A stretch of DNA of 60,000 bases, taken from the NCBI GenBank assembly GCA_030704615.1, contig CM060732.1:51071053-51131052 (forward strand). Reading direction: 5' to 3'. Positions 1 to 10,920 of the stretch are shown here, one piece after another. The notes under the pieces are model-generated. The model saw only the letters and a list, made by a program, of their open reading frames with translations, had not been told where the DNA came from and did no database searches. The DNA is from Takakia lepidozioides (taxonomy: Eukaryota > Streptophyta > Takakiopsida > Takakiales > Takakiaceae). How positions within the stretch are numbered: the stretch's first letter is position 1; each line of letters opens with the position of its first letter. The position numbers and the translations under genes were made by a program.

Positions 1-14
1 TGACTTTGACCTAC

Positions 15-2257
15 CTGTTGGTGACGCTTTTGCACATCCCTTGCTGTTACATCATTGAGAATGGTATACCTGGATCATTCACCTCAGGTTCAGCTTATCA
101 CCGGACTTGATCAACATTATGTTGTCCATAAAATTTCCAAAATCGTCATGACAAAACTACAACTACTACTTTGTTGGGGTTCACTGTACTAACCCAAAGA
201 CATGACCCAAAGCATCTTCCTTCCGTATACCTCGCCCCGGTTTGCCAATAATTACTGCTAGCTCTGCAGCACACCAAATGCAGACGGTATCCTTAAAAGT
301 CTCTCTCTAGTAAACACAAGAACAACTGAAAGTCAAAAACTGCTGTGCTCAACAGGCCATCAACTGCTTCAAGGCAGAATAAAACGGTGCACCAAGGCCA
401 GGCTATCTACCTCAAATCCGATTTTGATAGAAAAGAGCATCTGCATATGGTGAACGAGTACGTTGTGGCTAATCCAAACTAAGCCTTTCCTTACTAGGAA
501 TCACGACCCTCTTCACGCCTATCTGAAGCAGCACAGCAAGATAACTTCTAATTGTACTGAGACACTAAAATTCCAAGAAACACCTACACCTGCAGATTTG
601 GGGGCCTTACCTGCTTCATAGTCAACAGACTCCGACCAACCATGTGGATATTGGATAGCAGCCCCAGGGCCAACAACAGATTGTGGTGCCTTTGTAAAGA
701 CAATAGGGTGCTGCCATGTTCCAAACTTAAGGCATTGGTTCCAAACTCTAGGTATCACTTGGCATCACTTCGAAGCTAAGAACATTAATTTTGCAACGGA
801 AGACTTGCAACAGCCAACAAAAGCAACAAGAGCCATAGAAAATTGAAAACCTTGGGGGCCTCTGGTGCAGTTATGCCAGGGGCACTTTTCCATGTGTCAA
901 CTTCCTTGACGTGGTCAAGATAGTTCTTTCCAATGCACATTATTGCTCCAGAGGGCCTGGGTATCGGAGCCTGCAGCTGAACTTCACTCAATCTTGTTCC
1001 TTTCCCCTGAACCTGTATGCTGCCATCATCCATTCAACTGTTCAATATAGCGTATTGAATCTTTCTCCTTCCTATCCTGCATATTACACACAGAAAAAAA
1101 TCTGTTAATCCCTTTCCAAATTGAGTTCATTCATCACTTGAACTGACCTGCAGAAGCACCCTCTCTGTACCTGCAGAACATATCTTACATTCCCTCTTTA
1201 TGCTTTATTTAATATACACGAACAACAACATGGAGGAAAATGTACCTATCCTTAAGCAAGTCCCAATGTTGGATAACGCCCACCATGTCATTTACTTCAA
1301 AGGGTGTGATGCCCACTGGAAACTTCAACACATCCTGCAAACACCTGTTCCTCTATGTTGAGTCCACATCACATTACCAATTTAAACCTGCTGACCTCTC
1401 CTCAAGTGCCTCAGAAACCCCAATAACAATGACTACGATGTGCGCTTAGTTCTTCCAAACAGTATTCCGGGGCATTTTTCCAGGCCAAATCAGTATTTCA
1501 CTCTTTCGAGAAGAAGGGATGAGGTTTGCAGAGACTTACCAAAAAGCATCTCCACAAACAATACCCACAACGTTTTCTCCTTTCTCTCTCCGAATTGTAG
1601 CCAGCTTCAAGATATGATCTGCATCATGATGTACATAAACCAAAATGAAGTTCTCAGTATAGACATTATGAAGCAAAGTCCTGGGAAACCTGGTAGAATA
1701 TCAAAGACATGGAATGAATACAATAGAGCCTTTGAAACCAACTGCTTCATAGAATGACCATTTTATGTCACCTCCCTCTGAAGATGGGAATTGCAGGAAG
1801 GAAAACGACTGGATGTCATGTTCATAATGAGAGACCTAATCTGGTTTGGTGAATCAAATGCGAGTACATTGCAACAGGGCACTAAATATAGACACCTGTA
1901 CACTTTAAACGAGCAAACAGAGAGCACCCGTATTTCAACAAAATTCCTCATGCTTGTGGAGCACGGCGTGTGTCCGCTGCTTGTAATAGGCTACTGAAAA
2001 GTCAGGTCCCTAGAAAATTGCTGAGAGGGTACACAGATTTTATGAGTAAGCTTGTAGACACCAGTACCACCCGACGTGCCAGGAAATGAAGCGGCGATAG
2101 CAGCAGTGACAAGTAGTTTTCTTCTTGGCAAGCCGGAAACCATTTGATGCAGACGCAAATTTTGGTAATCAAACTCATGCGAAGTGCCGAGCCCACTATT
2201 CATAGCGCTTGCGAGCAATGTCGGCCGTGCACAGCTAAATAGTTTCGAGATAGCCAT
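15..2257 (-). CDS. FAH-domain hydrolase (fumarylacetoacetate hydrolase family), 3' end outside window
   Basis: Eight-exon-style gene read by hand; seven exons are visible: 2257-2068 (donor could also be at 2071), 1618-1540, 1344-1246, 1019-851, 710-611, 263-194 and 69-15. All join in frame with GT-AG borders, and the last visible exon ends at a donor, so the C-terminus lies beyond the left edge. The start ATG at 2257 opens a basic, hydroxylated N-terminus of about 60 residues that looks like an organellar targeting peptide. The catalytic fold then begins: GAIMCIGKNYLDHVKE, KAPQSVVGPGAAI, VDYEAELAVIIGKPGRG and TILNDVTARDVQKRHQQ. The E-x-E of VDYEAE and the D of ILNDVTARD are the usual metal ligands of the family. 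Members hydrolyse or decarboxylate 2-oxo acids (acylpyruvase, oxaloacetate decarboxylase or ureidoglycolate-lyase-like activities); the exact substrate cannot be read here. Family is near certain; the first-exon donor and the 1344 acceptor (1334 is an alternative) are less so. Confidence 0.85.
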
Positions 2258-3586
2258 TAACTGGCTTTAGGCCAAGATTATGACATGAAAATATGTTGAT
2301 TGAACAATGAAGAATGTGCAAGCTGACAAACTTTCTGATATATCGAAGCGAAAATCCAGGACCCTGGAACAAAGACGCAACGCTGCGATTTCAACTAGCC
2401 CGCCTATGGAGCTTGCAATACAAATATAACGTGCTTCAATGTAGGGTGATCCTTGTCACTCAGAAGGTAAAATCTCTAAACAACACAAACTCTCTTTCTC
2501 TCTCTACGCACTTCATTGCACCTCGTTTTTCCTGCAAAAAATTAAACTCTCTTTCTCTTCATGAACCTACTTGTCACCACAGTGAAGAAATATCCAAACA
2601 CACTTTATCGCTTTTGAGTCAAAGCGATTGCCGGAAACTTAAATCCCCACTTACAAACACACTTAGTACAAAAGAGTCCAAAGCTTGCTTAATTCTCTCA
2701 TGGAATTCTGATATCCACGCATCAGAACCACAAACAATAGAGGTCAGAAGATGACCTTGACACTCCGCCTGGGCAGCTTGAGGCCCGCAACAATCCCTCG
2801 CACCGTCTGCCATCATCCACGCTCTGCCGCGCAACAGACAAACACACTGCACTCCACCAGCGCTCTTCTGGCCCTTCCACACTGTTCCCTTACGCAGGGT
2901 TCTTTCCTTTTTCTAGGGACGGTCTAGATCTTCTAGATTATTTACCGATCCCACGTAGGAGAGGGTAGCCTCACGCCATTTTTGCCTGCTGGAAAATACT
3001 TTCATAGCGGAAATAGTTGGAGTCATCTTTATTACAACTGCTATCGTTTGTGATAACCAGGGTGCAGTGGTCATAAACATGACTTCAATAGTAACATAGA
3101 GTTCTGCATGGAACAAGAACATCTTCCTGTATTGATGCATAGGTGGTTCATTTGAATACACCTGATGAGAAGCCAACCAAGAAACAACAATACTGAAAAG
3201 AATGAATCAAATACAAATGAAACTGTAGTTTCTTTGCGAACTGTGCGTCTCTTTAGCAATGTTTTCAGCTCAATTTGGTGGGATTGGAGGCTCCTCAAGC
3301 ACTAGCCTCCATCTCAACAGCAAACAATGCATGAATTAGTGCGCACAAGCAACATAGGAGCCCTGCTGAGCTCTAAAATTCCTAGCAAGGTTTTGAGAAC
3401 AACAAAGACCTGTAGGGCAAATATCTTCAGTTCAAGGTGTCCACAAACCATGACATGACACTTGAGGATGATTAAGCTCATTTTCTTTCACCTTAGATCC
3501 TAATTTACAAACTGAAAGACAATTATAACACTTTCATCGCTCATTTTTTGATTGGGTGCAATTGTTTTCATGCATAGTTGCGAGTT
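2258..3586. other. Intergenic: 5' flank of the FAH-like gene and 3' flank of the first PPR gene
   Basis: No recognisable coding region or repeat. It holds the presumed promoter of the minus-strand FAH-like gene just right of 2257 and the 3' end of the PPR gene. The open frames here are short, overlap one another on both strands and show no familiar domain. Confidence 0.5.
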
Positions 3587-5801
3587 TCACCAGTAATCCC
3601 CACAAGAACAGACCCCATCTTGGAAGTGGTGAAAGCGGCTGGCATCCCGCACAACAATTGCTCGACCAACAATCTTGGAGAAAAATTTGATGGCCGTATG
3701 GCAGTCTCCACAAACCCGAAGATTCTTGATGACACGCAGAGGCGTCCCAGAGGCCGTGCTGATGATCCCAAATGCAACAGCAAGCTTCTCACTATGGCGG
3801 CAAAGAGAGAAACCCTTTTGCTCCTCATCAACATCATGCAATGCAAAGCTCGTGTCGGCCACATATCCAGCCTCCTTAATCTGCCGAAACAATCTCTCCA
3901 GCTCAGCATGAATGTCCTCAATTTCTGGATGCAAATTGTCTTCTACAAGAAATGTATGCACTGAATTGTTGACCTCAATGGAGCTGAGCCCTGGCACCTT
4001 TCTTACACCTCTGTCCTTCATCATTTTTCTTACCTTTGCTTGATCCTCCCACCTTCCGGCTGCTGCATAAATGTTTGATAGCAGCACATAAGTTGGAGCA
4101 TGATGTGGATCCCATTTAAGAAGGCTTTTTGCTGCTCGCTCTGCTACCTTCACATCACCATGAATTCTGCAGGCACCAAGCAAGGACCCCCATACTGAGC
4201 TACCTGGTTGGATTGGCATTTTCTTAATGAAATCCTCAGCCTCCTTCAAAAGCCCTGCACGGCCAAGAAGGTCCACCATGCAGCCAAAATGCTCCAGTGA
4301 GGGGGTGAGGCCATGATCTCGACTCATGGAATGAAAGTAGTGACGGCCCTCAGCCACTAGGCCCACATGCCTACATGCAGAGAGGACACATGTAAAGGTG
4401 ACTCCATCTGGCTGAAAGCCTTCCTGTTGCATCTGTTTGAACAGTTGCAGGGCATCCATACCACACCCATGCTGAGCATATCCTGCGATCATTGCATTCC
4501 ATGCGACCACATCTCGGTGAGCCATCTTGTCGAGCACTTTGCGTGCATCTTTCATGCTCCCGCATTTTGCATACATATCAACAAGGGCAGTCTCCAAAAT
4601 GGTATTTGAGGCAATTCCAGCTTTTATGATGTCAGCATGCACTTCCTTGCCCTTTTCTAAAGCTGCCAGGCTGGCACACGCATTGAGAACACAAGTGAAG
4701 GTGAATTCGTTTGGCATCACCCCTCCACGTGTCATTTGTTCATAGATATCCAAAGCCTCTCTACCACACCCATGCTGAGCATATCCTGCTATCATCGTAG
4801 TCCATAAGACCACATCCCGATGAGACATGTTGTCAAACACTGGACGTGCATCTTTCATGCTCCCACATTTAGCATACATGTTAGCCAGGGCAGTCTCCAG
4901 AATGATATCTGGGGCAATTCCGGCTTTGATGATGTCCGCATGAATATCTTTGCCCTTTTCCAGGGCATCCAGGCTGGCACAGGCATTGAGGATGCAAATG
5001 TAAGTGACCTTGTTGGGCCACACCCCTTCCCGCCTCATTTGCTGATAGATATTGAAAGCCTCCCTACCACACCCATGCTGAGCATATCCTGCAATCATCA
5101 CATTCCATGAGACCACATCTCGTTGAGCCATAGAGTCAAAAACTTGACAAGCATCCATCACACTGCCACACTTGGCATACATGTCGACAAGGGTATTCTC
5201 CAGAATGATATCTGGGAGACTTCTAGTTTTCATGATGTCGGCATGAACCTCTTTGCCCTTTTTCAGGGCTGCCAGGCTGGCACAAGCATTCAAAACACAA
5301 GTGAATGTGACCTTGTTGGGCATCACCCGTTTTCGTTGCATTTGCTCATAGATATCCAACCCCTTCCTACTACACCCATGCTTGGCATACCCTGCTATCA
5401 TTATGTTCCATGTAACTATGTTTGCTTCAGGCATTTTGTCAAAAACGTGGCGTGCATCCACCAAGCTCCCACACTTGGCATACATGTTAACAAGGGTGTT
5501 GAGTAGGAAAATGTTTGGCTTGAATCCACTTTGGATGATGTGGGCGTGCACCTGTTTTCCCTCTGCTAGGCCTTTGATGTTGATACACTCCTGCAATAGA
5601 CAGACATAAGTAGTAAAGTCTGCCGAAATGCCTTGTTGGTTTAAAATGTGCAGTGCCTCTTTCAGTTGTCCTGCCTTACATTGCGTCCTTACATCCGTAC
5701 AACTGCCCAAAGAGTCCTTGTTGACTCCCTTTCTTGGTCCTCTTGCAGTGGTCGCAGAGGGAGTTCCTGATTGAAAAGATTCCTGATTTACCCCTGCCAT
5801 C
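3587..5801 (-). CDS. PLS-class PPR protein with complete E and DYW domains
   Basis: An uninterrupted 737-residue frame. Pentatricopeptide repeats bind organellar RNA base by base, and DYW domains carry the cytidine deaminase for C-to-U editing. From the N-terminus there is a short lead, then about four near-identical ~101-residue P-L-S triplet units (recurring GKEVHADI, LVDMYAKCGS, VVSWNVMIAGYAQHG, CVLNACASL), then E-type motifs (GCMVDLLGRAGLLKEAEDF, VWGSLLGACRIHG). The DYW domain has its PG-box (VPGLSSIEV), the deaminase HxE (HSEKLAVAFG), CxxC (CGDCH) and the C-terminal HHFQDGVCSCGDYW. No key residue is missing, so it should be an active editing factor. The ATG at 5800 lies one base after a CAG acceptor (exon start 5801, phase 2). 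It may be the true start, or it may be internal to a longer protein spliced to the OSB-like exon at 6925-7103. The second PPR gene has the same border in the same phase. Confidence 0.9.
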
Positions 5802-6924
5802 CTGGATTACTCAAAACCCTCAGTTTCCAAACCTGTACTTTCAAACGCACATCATACATCTTGAAGCACCCAACATACCCCCGAAGACTTGAAGACAGCC
5901 TTCAGCTACATTTGGCAGGGTTTTTCTGTTGGTTACTCTTCTACCTTATGACATGAACATAACATCCTCATACATATTCAGATATCTCCATACTTGCAAT
6001 TACGGGTAGCCAAAAAAGAAGTACTGTGAAGATCTGATCTACAGTTAGGTATTTTCAGTAGTGAATAGCAGAAACAAACAGCAAAAAAAAGGAAATAGGG
6101 AGAAAATGGAAAGCAAAAGAAGCAAGGACAAAATAACATACGAATACGAACAAAACAGTGAACACGGATTCATCTTGAACCCATAAACTTAGAATAGCCG
6201 CAGAGACTTGGTGACTGTCTCTCACCAATCCATGGACTAAGAAGAACGACAACATGGATGGTTGTGACAAGCCACCATCCCTTGCCCATTGACTTCATCA
6301 TCGCCTGACAGTGGGTTTAGGTTTATGCACAGAGGACAACCAACATACAGAGTTTCTGTCATTTCTGGATGTAACGGGAAAACTCAGTCATGTTGTTGGC
6401 TATCACTTGAAGAAAGTGCGAGGAAACAAGCCAAAGAAGACAAAAAACGGAAACATATGAGGGGATAAGAACGAAGAAGAAAAAGAAGAGAAAAGAAAAC
6501 GGAGAAGAGAAGGAGGAAGAGATAAAGGGGTAAGTCAACTCCTTGTAGTAATCCATGTTCACAATAAATATACCAACTGGGATACAAGCGGCAATGCCAT
6601 TACTATCTGTTTTAGCATGGACTACCAAGAACTGGTGACAGATAGTTCACCACATAAATTATCTGCATAAGACTCCCTTGTTGTGTACTCCTATGCACAA
6701 CCCAACACAATGCTCCTGTGCCATTGCTGTCTTAAAGGGACGTAGCGACTAACCCATCATTCAAAAACATAAGAACTCTACTCCTTGGGATCTGGAGTGC
6801 ATGGATCACGGTCCCCTCTCATAGAAATATTTATGTGGGTACATGGCAGAAGACACCATGCAACTAACAGAGACAGATGAAAGTTTGGGATGTCTGCATT
6901 TGCAAAAAGAAGGAACTGTCGTAC
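5802..6924. other. Presumed intron or 5' flank of the first PPR gene, with a purine-rich tract
   Basis: No coding evidence. Positions about 6410-6540 are almost pure A/G on the plus strand (repeated GAAGAAG/GAGAAG). If the upstream OSB-like exons belong to this gene, this is an intron of about 1.1 kb; otherwise it is promoter and 5' leader. Confidence 0.4.
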
Positions 6925-7103
6925 TGGAATTGTCTGGAAAATCCCCTTCTGCTTGCGCTCATCATGCACTTTTCCTCCAACTGCCCGTCTAGCAACGTAA
7001 GTTTCTTACAGCTTTCAATCCACATTAGCTTGTTGGGCTTGAAATCTGGTCCTCTGGCACTAATCTGCACCCCAGACACCATCCATGCCCCCTTCAGCAA
7101 ACC
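6925..7103 (-). CDS. OSB-type PDF-motif exon upstream of the first PPR gene
   Basis: A 179-base open stretch begins after the CAG acceptor at 7104-7106 in phase 0. It reads GLLKGAWMVSGVQISARGPD, then FKPNKLMWIESCKK and LLDGQLEE. The core RGPDFK...LMWIESCKK...DGQL is the plant OSB 'PDF motif' (PDFKhK...LW...W), which binds single-stranded DNA in organelles. A donor (GTACGA) at 6924-6921 ends the exon in phase 2, exactly the phase needed to enter the PPR exon at 5801. The matching exon of the second PPR gene (51258-51433) is 176 bases with the same phases, 0 in and 2 out. The donor is weak, so use of this exon is an inference. Nothing in the open frame is broken. Confidence 0.5.
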
Positions 7104-8544
7104 CTGCACGCACAGCAAATTTCATGCTTACATCTCTACTTGTATAGCTGACAAAGGATACAAATCTCGAAATACAGAGTAAAGGCCTCGCAAGTCAGAA
7201 ATTTGTGATTGGTGACAAGATCTGTAAAAAAGTGAAGTGTGAGGGAGAGATGTAGAAGAGAGAACGTACTCATAAGACGTTGCTTGTCCTTGGCTTGTGG
7301 CCGTAGACCCCAAGCCCAGTTTGGGCAGAACAAGAGGGAACAGACACTACCTTTGTGAGGGGCTCACTCCAGCAGTGGGACTTACCCTTGGTATAAACAA
7401 TCAGTTCAAGCTTTCCAGAAGACCTTCCCACAACTGCTGTGTGTGAGCTGCCTGACAATTAGACCCTGACAGGGCCAGGGCTTTAGGCTCAGCCTCGACA
7501 GTTTTAAAATTGGTAAACAAAGGTGCAGGGACTATGTTCTTGATGGTCCTGAAAGAGGGTTGCTCTAGATTTGAGGAGATCGTCTCTCTGGTGAGAGGAC
7601 CCCGGACAGTGAATCAGAAAATGAATATTGTCTTCAGGTAGCCCTCACAACGGGCAATTGCACTCTCCCTTTCCTCTCTGCCTCTGTTTGCTGTTCAAAG
7701 GTAGGCTTCCCGCCCCGAGTTTAAATTTCAGTCTAGTGCCAAGAGTGGGTAGACCCTTGAGGTCATCCATGATGTCCTCCCCCATGTCACAGACTGGAAA
7801 CAAGTTCAGGGAAGTTTTCTGCCTAACTTCATTGTGGCAAGAGAGAGAGAGAGAGTTGTCCTTACAAGCATTGAATACAGCATATCTTTGCAGCACTAAT
7901 CCCACCAAGATACTAACCTTCCCAGGGTCTGGTCCTAGGGTTTTGGTCCACAAAGAGAAAATAAAGCATAAATAGTCATACTCCTCATTGTCGACAAACC
8001 AATCAGATCCCAGGGAACGAGTGTTGAATTAAGGGCTGATATAGGCATCGTGTTATAAAGCATAACGTTGATGTCAGTAATGCCACAATCCAGTTACAGG
8101 GAATCGAGGGTTGATTGACATACTGGGATTTCCCTCATAGTAGAAGCTATGGGTTTGATCCCAGCATTGCTCCTCTAGGCCTCTAGTGTGCATTAGTTGT
8201 GATACCTGATAGATGTGGTTGTTGAGTTCCATGGTGTTGATTGGTAATTGATGCACTAGCATTGGCCTCATACTGGAAACCATGAGCTTGATCCAGCAGT
8301 GACCTCTATCCAGCAGATGTGACCTGCCCAGTAGATACAGGAGAAAGGTTAGCCAGAGACAGAGAATGAATGTACACATAAGATGTTGTTTGCCGTAGCC
8401 TTGTGGCCATCGACCCCGCGCCCAGTTTGAGCGGAACACAAAGGGAGCCAGAGAGAGAGAGAGAGAGAGATGGCTAACATCAATTTGCACGACTGTTTTT
8501 GAGCGCATCTCGGTTGCTTTAGTCGTACCAAAAGAAGCATTCAC
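7104..8544. repeat. Intervening DNA with a dispersed repeat present twice (about 7257-7340 and 8360-8450) and GA microsatellites
   Basis: The two ~85-base blocks share AGACGTTGCTTG / AGATGTTGTTTG, CTTGTGGCC, GACCCC and GCCCAGTTTG in the same order and orientation, so they are two diverged copies of one mobile or duplicated sequence. Short (GA)n tracts lie at about 7840-7856 and 8452-8470. No coding function recognised. The stretch would be an intron between two OSB-like exons if these are transcribed together. Confidence 0.45.
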
Positions 8545-8622
8545 CTTCCTGCCATGATTGTCCCACTTTTGACTGGGTTTTGACATCTATTCGTTCCAAA
8601 ATATTCTCCACTCTGTAATTGG
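8545..8622 (-). pseudogene. OSB-type W-DNR exon with an in-frame stop
   Basis: A 78-base, phase 0 to phase 0 candidate exon bounded by CAG (8623-8625) and GTGAATG (8544 downward). It reads PITEWRIFWNE, stop (TAG), MSKPSQKWDNHGRK. Intact relatives in this window read LWNEYFSDPSQWWDNRGKK (plus strand, 29545-29612) and FFYDPSQLGNRFDK (51694-51770). Comparison shows that a single base change, TAC to TAG, created the stop. This is the first half of the OSB PDF module; the second half is the exon at 6925-7103. The nonsense codon means a full OSB-PPR product cannot be read through here, although the exon could be skipped, since both its borders are phase 0. Confidence 0.55.
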
Positions 8623-9086
8623 CTGTTTGGATATTGCCTACAACCACGTAGCAGTAACATAGACCACTTACAAACTCCATAATTAGAAAGTAGGGAGCTG
8701 TTTCCATTTGGAAACTAGACATACATCTCTGGAAAGAATAAACTCACCTGAAACTTACACTGGGCCATGAGATGAAAAATGTTGGCAGCAGCGAGAGTGC
8801 TACTTTGCCCTGCATGACTGCAATCATAGCTACTCGTAACTGCAGCAAGCCAATCATGCCCAAATATCAGGCAGAGGGTTTGGCTGATGGGTAACCTAAC
8901 TGTCAGAGGTAGGCAGCCTACTCTTTGTTCGAGCTTAAGCCACACTCCTCCAATCTCTTCTTTTCTGCCCCTTTTCCCAAATTCATGACATATAACACGG
9001 CATCTTGTAGCCATCTCTCCATGCACCTGCTTGTTGGTATGAGGAACCTTAACCAGCTTCTAGGGCAAGTGTCGGCAAAACCTAAC

Positions 9087-9414
9087 CTTGCTCTTCCAGA
9101 GTCCCTGTTCAATGTCACAATGGTAGGCAGCTGTTGCTCCCCTATCCAAGTGCTTCATCTCCATGTCATAGGCCAGATGGCCAATGAGGTGCACTCTGTA
9201 TGCGATTTCCTTGTTGGATGTGACCAAAGGCGGTGGGGGCCCTCATTGTTCTCCACTTCCAGGTGACCTCCTTGCTCATTCCTGTGTCCATCAACCTGAG
9301 TCCTCTTGACTTCGTCTCTGCTGCCCCGCAATTGCTTGTACTGTCTGACACAAATCTGAACGCAGCAATACGGCTTGGAAGGTGCAGGTGGAGGATACAG
9401 AGTATAACGCCCAC
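9087..9414 (-). pseudogene. SSB/OB-fold-like N-terminal part of an OSB protein, apparently frameshifted
   Basis: The minus strand reads VTSNKEIAYRVHLIGHLAYD, MEMKHLDRGATAAYHCDIEQ, GLWKSK and then a GTTAGG donor at 9086. The pattern (x)VHLIGHLxxDxEMKHLDxG matches strand 1-2 of the single-stranded-DNA-binding OB-fold found at the N-terminus of OSB proteins. The preceding ~57 codons (to 9414) are open in another frame; the frames would join if a run of five C (around 9235) had one more C, so a one-base deletion or sequencing slip is likely. A possible continuation of the fold lies at 8915-9030 (LYVMNLGKGAE). Together with the exons at 8545-8622 and 6925-7103 it gives the canonical OSB order OB-fold then PDF motif, ahead of the PPR gene on the same strand. 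Confidence 0.45.
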
Positions 9415-10920
9415 ACCTTCTTGAATTTTTCAGCACAGGGCCAGGCTTGCCAGGGGCGTCTGCTGGGAGATGCTTTCGAGGGAACCCGGAGATGCCTCAG
9501 GAACATGTCTGGAAGAAGGCCCCGGCGAAGGAGAAGGGATGTGCTTCCTGTGCCTTCTCCAACTCTTCAAACAAATGCTGAGAGATTTCAGTATGGAAGA
9601 GGAGTCCAATTGAGGGAAAAAACAACTCAAGAATTTAAGACCCAGAGAGGACGACATTCAAATTGTGAACAATCTCAACCTCCTCGAGCATTGGAACCAA
9701 GGCAACTTATGCAGAGACCTGAGCTCATTCATTTTCGGCTATGTGTCATTTGTGAAGTGAAAAAGAAAAGACTTCCCCCACAAAAGAGTGTGATCTTGCA
9801 AACTTGGAGTGAGGTGAGCGACTGAGCCCCTAGGAGAGAGTGAAGGTAAGAAGCAACAACCCCCAAAGGAGAGGTGAGCTACTAGACCCATCCACTAGGT
9901 TTTGGTAGGATCCATTTAGCAAGTTGGGAGCACTTCAAGATAGGAGAGAAGCTTATTTTTCATTGTCATTTGTGAACTGTTATCTAACTCATTCAGTCAA
10001 AGAGATGAGCAGCTCGCTTCTTAGACAACAGAATTCCACTCAACTAGACTACTAGCCTATCCATCAGATAAGACGGATACAACGGTTGAGCATCAGGTGA
10101 TCATTACCTGACCACTGTTCACACGATAAGATCTGTCAATGATGCCCGTAACAGCAGTACAGCTTTTCCTTCTGAGTAACTGGAGATTCATGACTGGTGG
10201 CTAGCACCCTGCTTGCTCCCAGGAATACCGACTGATCTACTTCATTCGTGAGTCGATGGCCTCCATGGTCATGATGATATGAGCTGCAAGCGTGCACTCC
10301 AAGAAGCCGCTACACCAGTCCATAGTGAATTCTCATGTACAGAGAGTGCGTTCCAGCCCTAACCCTATTTGCAGTCGTCTTGAGCTTCGTACTTGTACTC
10401 ACGGCTCAAACTACGAGAAGAGTTTCTGGGTGGCATCTTCAACTCCTCAGTGATAATTCGATGATCCTTTGCAGAGAACTGCGTCTCTTCGAATTGTTTC
10501 AAGGAGAGAGTCACATCCCCGATGTGGAAGACTGCGCTCTTTGTTCCCCGAGTAGTTTTTAACTATTCTTGACGTGAAACAGTGGATGATCTTTGAGTTC
10601 AGCTCTAGCTTCAACTATGAGTTATTACGTGGTCTTGGAGCTTGCATTGTTGTTCACTACTCCGGAGGGTTCCCATGCACGTCCCCAATGTTCCTTCTCT
10701 GGATTGAACTGGTAGCCTAATGGGAGGAAGGAGTGTATGTTTGTGAGGCACAGAGAGAGCAAGCGATGGAGTCACAAAATCCAGAAAGAGGTAGGGGGAC
10801 GGGACCAAGGAAGGGAATTCCTTTGTATTTGGAAGCTGTGCGCACACCAAGAACGGACTCGAGAAATCCCACAAAGGGAGTGAGAGATTCGTGGGTTGCC
10901 AAAGCATGGAATAGTAACAT
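9415..10920. other. Intergenic between the OSB-like remnant and the O-fucosyltransferase gene
   Basis: No recognisable gene. Open frames of up to 147 codons on the plus strand (9382-9825) are low-complexity and match no family I know. The segment should contain the promoter and 5' leader of the plus-strand gene that follows. Confidence 0.4.

Noticed and set aside
2314-2754. 146-codon plus-strand frame
   Set aside because: Ser/Leu-rich, no recognisable domain, overlapped by other frames; probably chance.
4370-5110. Plus-strand open frames inside the first PPR gene
   Set aside because: Antisense shadows of the repeated PPR units; the same happens at 49.3-50.7 kb and 30.6-31.8 kb.
6359-6628. 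Phenylalanine/serine-rich membrane-like minus-strand frame
   Set aside because: It is the translation of a purine-rich tract (poly-pyrimidine on the minus strand) and has no family.
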